NCBI GenBank assembly: GCA_943323725.2
Contig: CALPIW020000018.1
Coordinates: forward strand, 1 to 13,301
DNA: 13,301 nucleotides
Direction of reading: 5' to 3'
Origin: Polynucleobacter meluiroseus
Lineage (GTDB): Bacteria > Verrucomicrobiota > Verrucomicrobiia > Opitutales > UBA953
In this document: piece by piece, positions 6,888-12,433 of the stretch
Layout: each line of letters starts with the position of its first letter
Position numbering within the stretch: position 1 is the first letter of the stretch
The notes under the pieces: model-generated
Database searches by the model: none
What the model was told of the DNA's origin: nothing
Seen by the model: only the letters and a program-made list of their open reading frames with translations
Made by a program: the position numbers and the translations under genes

Positions 6888-7957
6888 GCCGTCGGCGGAC
6901 CGACTTCAGGGAAGTCCTTCAACGCTTCGCGGACCACCGTGGCGCGGCGCCGATCACGTCCGTCGCTGTCGAGCTCCTGACCGGCGCGCGCCTGCACGTG
7001 GGCGGGCTGGCCTTCGATCATCAGGCGGTCGACGAGGTGGCGGCGCTCCTCCGGCAGGCAGCCCATGTCGCAGGCGAGCCGCAGGTGCGAAAGCATGTTC
7101 ATCGCTTCCGAACTGGTGAGCAGGCGGGCCGAGCGCAGGACGCCGAGCGAACGGGCGAGACGGTCGACGAACTTCTCGCCTTCTTCCTGCGCGAGCTTGC
7201 GGCGGGCGTTCCACTCCTGCTCGACGACGTGTTTGATCCAGCCCCCGAGGTGCTTGAGGATCGCGTCCTCGGAGAGTCCGAGGGTCTGCTGGTTGGAGAT
7301 CTGGAAGACGTTGCCGGCGGCTTCGGTGCCCTCGCCCAGCCAGCCGCGGACGGCGAGGCCGTCCTGATTGAGCGCACGGGTGACCTTGTCCATGTGGCCG
7401 GCCAGGCAGAGGCCGGGGAGATGGACCATGGCCGAGGCGCGCAGGCCCGTGCCGACGTTGGTGGGACAGGCCGTGAGGTAGCCGAGGCGATCCGAGAAAG
7501 CCAGCTTGAGCGCGCCGCCGAGGGCGTCGTCGAGCTGTTCGGCGATGTGCCAGGTGCCGCGCAGGTGCCAGCCGGCCTTGACGACCTGGATGCGCAGATG
7601 GTCCTCTTCGTTGACCATCACGGAAACGGTCTGATCACGGCTGATGACGGCGGCGCCGCTCTTGCCGGCGGCGAGTTCCTTCGAGACCAGGTGGCGTTCG
7701 ACGAGCACCGCGCGGTCGCGGTCGCCGAGTTCGCCCATGCGGACCACGTGCCCGCGACGGAACTTCGGCAGCACCTCGAGCGCGGCGACGCAACGGTCGG
7801 AGGTCTCCTTGCGTTGCGGCGGCTTGGCCCAGCCGGGAAAAGGCAGACCCTCGAGGTTACGCGCGAGGCGGATGCGCGTGCTCAGCACGACGGCCTGCTG
7901 GCCGCCGAGGAGGTGGGTGAGTTCGCTTTCGGCGGCGAGGATGTCTTCGACGGACAT
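6884..7957 (-). CDS. mcsB: Protein arginine kinase McsB
   Basis: Phosphagen-kinase-fold enzyme that phosphorylates arginine side chains on proteins; in Firmicutes phospho-arginine marks proteins for ClpCP degradation. It has 357 residues, against about 363 in B. subtilis, and aligns end to end. Visible motifs are LSTRIRLARN (25-34), VNEEDHLRIQ (115-124, catalytic-site acids), the active-site loop TACPTNVGTGLRAS (162-175) with the reactive-type Cys at 164, and VRGWLGEGTEAAGNVFQISN. The C-terminal domain keeps the RDxxRA allosteric phospho-arginine-binding motif as RDRRRA (334-339), aligned to B. subtilis R337/D338, so autoregulation is likely. It begins 2 nt after the mcsA stop, showing an operon. 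ctsR and clpC, the usual Firmicute partners, are not adjacent. Ordinary creatine/arginine kinases lack this CPTNVGTGLR loop, so the call is firm. Confidence 0.95.
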   Translation of the reverse strand: MSVEDILAAESELTHLLGGQQAVVLSTRIRLARNLEGLPFPGWAKPPQRKETSDRCVAALEVLPKFRRGHVVRMGELGDRDRAVLVERHLVSKELAAGKSGAAVISRDQTVSVMVNEEDHLRIQVVKAGWHLRGTWHIAEQLDDALGGALKLAFSDRLGYLTACPTNVGTGLRASAMVHLPGLCLAGHMDKVTRALNQDGLAVRGWLGEGTEAAGNVFQISNQQTLGLSEDAILKHLGGWIKHVVEQEWNARRKLAQEEGEKFVDRLARSLGVLRSARLLTSSEAMNMLSHLRLACDMGCLPEERRHLVDRLMIEGQPAHVQARAGQELDSDGRDRRRATVVREALKDFPEVGPPTA

Positions 7958-7959
7958 GA

Positions 7960-8439
7960 TCAGGAGGCGAGCTGGCGCTCGAGGGCGGCGATCTCGTCGC
8001 GCAGGCGCGCGGCGGCTTCAAAGTCTTCGCCGGTGACGGCGGCGGTCATCTCGAGCCGGGCTGCGTCGAGGCGACGACGCAGTTGGGCGAGGGGCACCAC
8101 GCCGGCGGGGGCCCGACCGACGTGAGCGGGCTCGTGCTGGACCTTGAGGAGAAGTCCATCGAGGGCTTCGCCGAAGGTCTCCCAGCAGGCCGGGCAGCCG
8201 AGACGTCCCCGCTTGCGGAGATCGAGATCCGTGTACCCGCAATGCGGGCAGGTCAGGGTCGGCGCGGGCGTCGCGGCCGCCAGCGCATCAGCCAGCTGGA
8301 AGACGGCCGGATCGGTGGCCCCGCCCTTCTGGGCGCAGGCTTCGCAAAGATGGACCTTGGTGACCTTCCCGTGGACGACCTGGGAGAGGTGGACCGTGGC
8401 GGCCTCCTCGCACAGCGAACACTGGATCGGCTTGGACAT
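7960..8439 (-). CDS. mcsA: McsA, zinc-finger and UVR-motif activator of McsB
   Basis: Adaptor and activator of the McsB arginine kinase, 159 residues against about 185 in B. subtilis. Two four-cysteine zinc sites are visible: CSLC (7-10) with CEAC (32-35), and CPHC (64-67) with CPAC (82-85). The C-terminal UVR-type helical pair (about 117-157; LRRRLDAARLEMTAAVTGEDFE and AARLRDEIAALERQL in successive stretches) resembles the UvrB/UvrC and ClpC interaction motif. It is the first gene of the mcsA-mcsB operon, with a 2-nt gap to mcsB, and is divergent from the ketoacyl synthase gene. The start ATG 8439 has only a weak GAAGG-like element 4 nt upstream. Such proteins are often labelled 'UvrB/UvrC motif-containing protein'; the adjoining mcsB settles the role. 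Confidence 0.9.
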   Translation of the reverse strand: MSKPIQCSLCEEAATVHLSQVVHGKVTKVHLCEACAQKGGATDPAVFQLADALAAATPAPTLTCPHCGYTDLDLRKRGRLGCPACWETFGEALDGLLLKVQHEPAHVGRAPAGVVPLAQLRRRLDAARLEMTAAVTGEDFEAAARLRDEIAALERQLAS

Positions 8440-8458
8440 CGGCCTTCAGACAATCCCG

Positions 8459-8478
8459 CCTTGGCCAATTGGCAAGGG
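8459..8478. promoter_or_regulatory. Palindrome between mcsA and the ketoacyl synthase gene (possible operator)
   Basis: A perfect 10-bp palindrome GCCAATTGGC (8464-8473) is extended by imperfect arms CCTTG/AAGGG to about 20 bp. It lies in the 98-bp divergent intergenic region, 20 nt upstream of the mcsA start, where an operator could act. No known regulator was matched; function is inference from position and symmetry only. Confidence 0.35.
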
Positions 8479-8495
8479 CAAGCGGGGAGCGGAGT

Positions 8496-8524
8496 TTGAC
8501 TTCGGGGGCGTCGGACGCTTGATG
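8496..8524 (+). promoter_or_regulatory. Candidate promoter of the ketoacyl synthase/ACP operon
   Basis: TTGACT (8496-8501) matches the -35 consensus at five of six positions. At 17 bp lies TTGATG (8519-8524), a weak -10. The start codon follows at 8538, so the leader would be very short and would barely contain the ribosome binding site. Only the -35 is persuasive. Confidence 0.35.
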
Positions 8525-8531
8525 GGAAGGA
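8524..8531 (+). promoter_or_regulatory. Shine-Dalgarno of the ketoacyl synthase gene
   Basis: GGGAAGGA lies 6 nt before ATG 8538. It is the clearest ribosome binding site in the window; most other starts here have none. It supports the chosen start. Confidence 0.65.
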
Positions 8532-8537
8532 CGTCAG

Positions 8538-9779
8538 ATGTCCTCCAAGCCCCGCATCGTCATCACCGGCCTCGGCCTCACCGCCCCCAACGGGAACTCG
8601 CTGGGCGAATTCCGGGCCAACCTGCTCGCCGGCAAGGCCCGCATCGCCGTCATCGACGTCCGGCACATGGGCCGCCATCCGGCGGGCGTCTGCGATTTCG
8701 ACGCCACCAAGTGGCAGAAGCGGAAGGAAATCCGTAACGGCACCCGCGTCGGCTCCATCTCCATCTTCTGCGCCCGCGAAGCCCTGGGCGACTCCGGCCT
8801 CGACTGGGACAAGGTAGATAAGTCCCGCGTCGGCGTCTACCTCGGCATCACCGAGCACGGCAACGTCGAGACCGAGAACGAGATCCACAACATCTCCCAG
8901 TTCGGCAACGACACCAAGTATTGGACGCATCACCACAACCCCCGGACCGTGGCGAACAACCCGGCCGGCGAGGTGACGATGAACATGGGCATCACCGGTC
9001 CGCACTACACCATCGGCGCCGCCTGCGCCGCGGGCAACGCCGGGCTCATCCAGGCCGCGCAGATGCTCCAGCTCGGCGAGGTCGACATCGCCTTCGCCGG
9101 CGGCGTCTCCGAGTCCATCCACACCTTCGGCATCTTCGCCGGCTTCAAGAACCAGGGCGCGCTGGGCGCCCATGAAGACCCGACCAAGGCCTCTCGCCCC
9201 TTCGACAAGAACCGCAACGGCATCGTCATCTCCGAAGGCGGCGCCATCTACGTCCTTGAGCGGCTCGACGACGCCCTGGCCCGCGGCGCCCGCATCATCG
9301 CCGAGATCGCCGGCTGGTGCATCAACTCCGACGCCACCGACGCCGTCCTGCCCAACCCCGAACGCCAGACCGAGTGCGTCCGCATGGCCCTCCAGCGCGC
9401 CGGCATGAAGCCGCAGGACATCCATATCGTCTCCACCCACGCCACCGCCACCGCCTTGGGCGACATCCAGGAGTGCACCGCCTTGCGGACCGTCTTCACC
9501 GACTGCCCGGAAACCCGCATCAACAACACCAAGAGCTTCATCGGGCACTGCATGGGCGCCGCCGGGGCGCTGGAACTGGCGGGCAACCTGCCCTCTTTCC
9601 ACGACCATTGGGTCCATCCGACCATCAATATCGACGAATTAGACCCCGAATGCGCCCTTCCGGGGCTCGTGATCAACCAGCCGGTCAAAGTCGACCGGGT
9701 GGATGCCATCCTGAACAACTCCTTCGGCATGCTGGGCATCAATTCTGCCCTTATCGTCAAGAAATATGGGGTTGCCTGA
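8538..9779 (+). CDS. FabF-like beta-ketoacyl-ACP synthase, divergent active-site loops
   Basis: Thiolase-fold condensing enzyme of 413 residues, the same length as FabF, expected to elongate an acyl-ACP with malonyl-ACP. The catalytic set is conserved: Cys163 in GAACAAGNAG, His301 in THATATALGD, Lys332 and His337 in TKSFIGHCMGAAGALE, aligned with E. coli FabF C163, H303, K335 and H340. Two usually near-invariant motifs differ: HGTxT is HATAT, and the gating loop GFGGTN is GMLGIN (397-402), replacing the gate phenylalanine with methionine. An acyl carrier protein gene follows after 33 nt. I therefore call it a FabF-like synthase of a divergent subgroup rather than the housekeeping FabF; it could still be the organism's main elongating enzyme. 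It starts at ATG 8538 with a good Shine-Dalgarno. Confidence 0.88.
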   Translation: MSSKPRIVITGLGLTAPNGNSLGEFRANLLAGKARIAVIDVRHMGRHPAGVCDFDATKWQKRKEIRNGTRVGSISIFCAREALGDSGLDWDKVDKSRVGVYLGITEHGNVETENEIHNISQFGNDTKYWTHHHNPRTVANNPAGEVTMNMGITGPHYTIGAACAAGNAGLIQAAQMLQLGEVDIAFAGGVSESIHTFGIFAGFKNQGALGAHEDPTKASRPFDKNRNGIVISEGGAIYVLERLDDALARGARIIAEIAGWCINSDATDAVLPNPERQTECVRMALQRAGMKPQDIHIVSTHATATALGDIQECTALRTVFTDCPETRINNTKSFIGHCMGAAGALELAGNLPSFHDHWVHPTINIDELDPECALPGLVINQPVKVDRVDAILNNSFGMLGINSALIVKKYGVA

Positions 9780-9812
9780 CCCGGTTTGGACGTTTGAAAC
9801 AAAGCCGAAAAC

Positions 9813-10070
9813 ATGACTAAGGACGACATCAAGCAGGTGGTTCTCGACATCATCGCCGACATCGCGCCGGACGAGGACCTGACCGCCGTCAAACCGGAGG
9901 TCCGCCTCCGCGACCAGCTATCCCTCGATTCGATGGACTTCCTGGATATCGTCATGGAGCTCCGCAAGAAGCATGGCATCGAAGTCCCCGAGGCCGACTA
10001 CGTCCAGCTGGCGTCCCTCGACTCCTGCGCCGAGTACCTCCATCCGAAGTTCGAGGCCAAGGGCAAGTAA
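9813..10070 (+). CDS. Acyl carrier protein
   Basis: Acidic four-helix carrier of 85 residues. The phosphopantetheine attachment serine is Ser40 in LSLDSMDFLDIVMEL, a variant of the usual DSLD motif with Met for Leu. Other family features are a hydrophobic first helix (VVLDIIADIAP) and the helix III region IEVPEADYVQLASLDSCAEYL. It lies 33 nt downstream of the ketoacyl synthase on the same strand and is followed by a strong terminator, so the two form a two-gene operon and the ACP is probably the cognate partner. There is no Shine-Dalgarno before ATG 9813. The N-terminal half (EDLTAVKPEVRLRDQL) is more divergent than housekeeping AcpP, so I leave the symbol blank; it could be a specialised carrier. 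Confidence 0.9.
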   Translation: MTKDDIKQVVLDIIADIAPDEDLTAVKPEVRLRDQLSLDSMDFLDIVMELRKKHGIEVPEADYVQLASLDSCAEYLHPKFEAKGK

Positions 10071-10094
10071 GGCCTTAACCTCAGCCCCCTCTCC

Positions 10095-10120
10095 AGACCG
10101 CCTTTCCGGCGGTCTTTTAC
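10095..10120 (+). terminator. Intrinsic terminator after the synthase/ACP operon
   Basis: An 8-bp perfect stem AGACCGCC/GGCGGTCT (10095-10102 and 10108-10115) with loop TTTCC is followed by TTT and ACTT. It starts 25 nt after the ACP stop codon, as expected for a transcription end. Confidence 0.85.
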
Positions 10121-10156
10121 TTGGTACGGGCCGACGCCATCGCCGCCGCGTCGTTC

Positions 10157-10189
10157 TTGATTTGCCGAGCCTCCCCCTCTCCCTACGCT
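10157..10189 (+). promoter_or_regulatory. Candidate promoter of the secreted-protein gene
   Basis: TTGATT (10157-10162) and TACGCT (10184-10189) have the same 21-bp spacing as the nusA elements. The downstream hexamer ends 7 nt before GTG 10197, so transcription might start at or next to the start codon, giving a leaderless message. No Shine-Dalgarno is present, which agrees with that. The individual hexamers are weak. Confidence 0.35.
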
Positions 10190-10196
10190 CCCCGAC

Positions 10197-11171
10197 GTGC
10201 CCCCCTTCCGTCGCTTCCTTTTCGCCGCGCTCACCTTAGGTGTCCTGCCGGCCTTCGCCGAGACCGTGCAGCTCCGCCGCACCGGCAACGCTAACGTCAT
10301 CGCGTTCGAATACATCACGCAGGACGAGACGACCATCATGGTCAAGCGCCTCGACGCCGACACGGTGCTCACCTACCGCTGGGAGGACCTCGACCTGGAT
10401 TGGATCAAGCGGAACAACCCGAAGCTGTGGGCCGAGCGCGAGCTGATGATGGAGGAAAGAAGGCCGACGAAAAAGATGGCGGCCAAGGAAGTCGAAGACC
10501 CTTTCGCGCAGCCGACCGTGGCCACCGACGCCAAGTCGCTCGTCAAGAACCTCCTCCTGTCGATGCAGGACGGACTCAAGGGCATGTCCCTTTCCGCCAA
10601 CCGGCCCGATGTGGTCTGCAACGAATTCCAGCTCGAAGAAAACCTCTTCTGGCTCGGCTTCGATGACCTGAAGCGCGCCAGCCTGCTCTCGGGCAAGCCC
10701 GACACCGCGCCTCGCGTGGAGGTGCCGGAGGACGAAACCCAAGCCGGCAGCAACAAGACCAAGGTCAAAGGCAAGACCGTCACGAAGGGCAAGGCACGCT
10801 CGCCCGAAAGCCTGGCCGCGGAAGCAGCCGCCAAGAAGGACTTCGAGAGCGAAGCCCGCCCCTACAACGCCCTCGGCTACCTCCGCACGCTCTCGGAGGG
10901 CGGCACCAAGGGAAAGCCGATCTGGATGATGTTGCGCCGCTCGGCCGCCGACCGCGAAACGATGAAGGCCATGCTGCTGCAGTATGCGACCCAGGCCGAG
11001 GCCTTGGCGGAGAAGCCGGAAGGCAAGGCCAGCAAGACCGACCTCCTCGTGCTCAAGAAGGCCCTCGAGAACTGCGCCGAATCGGTCGGCCGGGTGACCC
11101 GCGAGCATATTGCCGTCGAAGCCCGACTGCAGTCGGACTGCCGGACGGTGCTGACGCTGGTCCTGCGCTGA
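10197..11171 (+). CDS. Uncharacterised secreted protein with signal peptide
   Basis: I do not recognise this 324-residue protein. The start is GTG 10197, which gives a proper signal peptide: basic n-region with RR, hydrophobic core FLFAALTLGVL, and AFA before a likely cleavage after residue 21. The mature part begins with a beta-rich segment (about 22-70) containing VIAFEYITQDETTIMVKR and LTYRWEDLDLDWIKR, faintly like the SHD1-type modules of planctomycete and verrucomicrobial secreted proteins. A charged helix (75-100), a region 110-165 (SLVKNLLLSMQDGLKG, FWLGFDDLKRAS), a Lys/Thr-rich linker (about 175-205) and a helical C-terminal half (206-324) follow. There are only two or three cysteines (141, 293, 315) and no catalytic motif I can name. 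It stands alone between two terminators. Being an ORF is secure; function is unknown. Confidence 0.8.
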   Translation: MPPFRRFLFAALTLGVLPAFAETVQLRRTGNANVIAFEYITQDETTIMVKRLDADTVLTYRWEDLDLDWIKRNNPKLWAERELMMEERRPTKKMAAKEVEDPFAQPTVATDAKSLVKNLLLSMQDGLKGMSLSANRPDVVCNEFQLEENLFWLGFDDLKRASLLSGKPDTAPRVEVPEDETQAGSNKTKVKGKTVTKGKARSPESLAAEAAAKKDFESEARPYNALGYLRTLSEGGTKGKPIWMMLRRSAADRETMKAMLLQYATQAEALAEKPEGKASKTDLLVLKKALENCAESVGRVTREHIAVEARLQSDCRTVLTLVLR

Positions 11172-11180
11172 CCAAAGAGT

Positions 11181-11210
11181 CCGGCCGCCTTCCCTGAGGA
11201 AGACGGCCGG
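11181..11210. terminator. Hairpin shared by the secreted-protein gene and tRNA-Ala
   Basis: A long hairpin: outer stem CCGGCCG/CGGCCGG (11181-11187 and 11204-11210), one mismatch, inner stem CTTCC/GGAAG and tetraloop CTGA. It lies between two convergent units. The tails are only TTTGAA on the + side and CTCTTTGG on the - side, so it is a plausible bidirectional terminator with weak U-tracts. Confidence 0.65.
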
Positions 11211-11216
11211 TTTGAA

Positions 11217-11292
<76 letters not shown>

Positions 11293-11308
11293 GTTAAATG
11301 GGAAGGGG

Positions 11309-11337
11309 AACAAAGATGAGCCCATGCGGAGGGTCAA
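11309..11337 (-). promoter_or_regulatory. Promoter of tRNA-Ala
   Basis: On the minus strand TTGACC (11337-11332) and TTTGTT (11314-11309) are separated by exactly 17 bp. Transcription would start near 11302, about ten nt before the mature tRNA 5' end, typical for tRNA genes. Its position argues against an exonuclease start at ATG 11298 or 11316 on the other strand. Confidence 0.6.
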
Positions 11338-11402
11338 CGCTTTTTTCCCACCCTGCCGAGTCTCTGGTTGCCAATAGCCTTGGGGTGCTTTGCCTTCCCT
11401 TC

Positions 11403-12077
11403 GTGGAAGCGTCCGAAAATCAGCCAGAATCCGCCGAACCAGGCGCCGAAGCCCGTTCGAACACCCAAGGTGGCCGTGGCCAGGGGGGCATCCGCATCGA
11501 GAAAGATTTCATCGAATCCCTGCCCGTCGGCGAATGGACCGGCCCGATCGAGCTGATCGAATCCGAGAAGGACGCCGAAAAGGCCATCGCCTCGCTCGCC
11601 CGTGACCGCGTCCTAGGCTTCGACACCGAGACCAAGCCCTCCCACACCCGCGGGGAATACAACCTCCCCTCGATCCTGCAGCTGGCCGGCCAGCACCACA
11701 TCTTCGTCTTCCGCCTCGACCATTGCGGCGGTATCCCCCTCGCCTTCCCGGTGCTCTGCAACGATCGCCAAGCCAAGGTCGGCGTCGCCGTCCGCGACGA
11801 CGTGAAGAATCTCCGCGCCCGTGCTCCCTTCGAGGACCGGGCGTTCATCGACATCGCCGATCACACCAAGAAGACCGGTCTGGTGAACACCGGCCTGCAG
11901 GCCCTCGCCGCGCACTTCCTGCGCCTGCAGATGAAGAAGTCGAAGAAAGTGCAGACCTCCAACTGGGCCAAGCCCTTGGATGAACGCCAGATCCAGTACG
12001 CCGCCAACGACGCCTGGTTCAGCCGCGAGCTGTTCCTGAAGCTCGAGCAGGACGGCCTGATCCCTCGGTTCGAATGA
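11403..12077 (+). CDS. DEDDy-type 3'-5' exonuclease (RNase D-like)
   Basis: Two-metal-ion exonuclease of the DnaQ/RNase D superfamily. With this start (224 aa) the exonuclease motifs are ExoI FDTET (Asp74, Glu76), ExoII VGVAVRDDVKNL (Asp132 or 133) and ExoIII YAAND (Tyr199, Asp203), defining the DEDDy class. There is no HRDC domain, so it is a single-domain relative, not classical RNase D; substrate (RNA or DNA) is undetermined. The start is uncertain: the frame is open from ATG 11298 and ATG 11316, but these lie on the tRNA promoter, and codon use before about 11480 is poor. GTG 11403 follows TTGCC (11368-11372), with the same offset seen at other starts here. Homology proper begins near IEKDFIESLPVG. 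The TGA overlaps the next gene's ATG (ATGA), so the two are coupled. Confidence 0.85.
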   Translation: MEASENQPESAEPGAEARSNTQGGRGQGGIRIEKDFIESLPVGEWTGPIELIESEKDAEKAIASLARDRVLGFDTETKPSHTRGEYNLPSILQLAGQHHIFVFRLDHCGGIPLAFPVLCNDRQAKVGVAVRDDVKNLRARAPFEDRAFIDIADHTKKTGLVNTGLQALAAHFLRLQMKKSKKVQTSNWAKPLDERQIQYAANDAWFSRELFLKLEQDGLIPRFE

Positions 12078-12433
12078 ACCCGGAAGCCGCCCGCGCCGCC
12101 GCCGCGCTGGGGCTCGACGCCACGCGCCGGCACATCTTCCTCTGCGTGAAATCCTCCGAGCAGGCCTGCTGCGGCGGAGAGCTCGCGGCGAAATCCTGGG
12201 AACATCTGAAGACGCGGCTCAAACAGCTCGGCCTCTCCGAACACGGCGGCGTCCAGCGCACCAAGGCCGACTGCCTCCGCGTCTGCGCCGACGGTCCGGT
12301 CGCCGTCGTCTACCCCGAAGGGGTCTGGTATGGCCGCTGCACGCCGGAGAACCTCGACCGGATCATCGCCGAGCACCTCATCGGCGGTAAGATCGTCGCG
12401 GACCTCCGCATCGCGGGGCCTACTTCGCCTTAG
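12074..12433 (+). CDS. Thioredoxin-like [2Fe-2S] ferredoxin domain protein
   Basis: A 119-residue single-domain protein. The fold signature is an early strand IFLCVKSSEQACCGG (Cys24, Cys32, Cys33), a helix KSWEHLKTRLKQLGL, then ADCLRVCADGPVAVVYPEGVW (Cys67, Cys71) and YGRCTPENLDRIIAEHL. The spacing of two N-terminal Cys with a later CxxxC followed by GP-VVYP-VWY is typical of thioredoxin-like [2Fe-2S] ferredoxins and NuoE-type domains; likely cluster ligands are Cys24, Cys32 or 33, Cys67 and Cys71. It would carry electrons in the cytosol; its partner is not shown. It overlaps the exonuclease by 4 bp (ATGA), so translation is coupled, and its TAG lies inside the 3' end of the convergent oxidoreductase (14 bp overlap). 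Confidence 0.85.
   Translation: MNPEAARAAAALGLDATRRHIFLCVKSSEQACCGGELAAKSWEHLKTRLKQLGLSEHGGVQRTKADCLRVCADGPVAVVYPEGVWYGRCTPENLDRIIAEHLIGGKIVADLRIAGPTSP

Noticed and set aside
6998..8125. Plus-strand frame of 375 codons opposite mcsB and mcsA
   Set aside because: Shadow of two well-identified genes, with typical Ala/Glu/Val/Asp-rich antisense composition.
8253..9617. Minus-strand frame of 454 codons opposite the ketoacyl synthase
   Set aside because: Gly/Asp/Val-rich shadow of the real gene, with a tail made from another frame of mcsA; no domain resemblance.
9780..9812. Short palindrome GTTTGAAAC between the synthase and ACP genes as a regulatory site
   Set aside because: Only four base pairs around one central base within a 33-nt intra-operon gap; too short to support a call.
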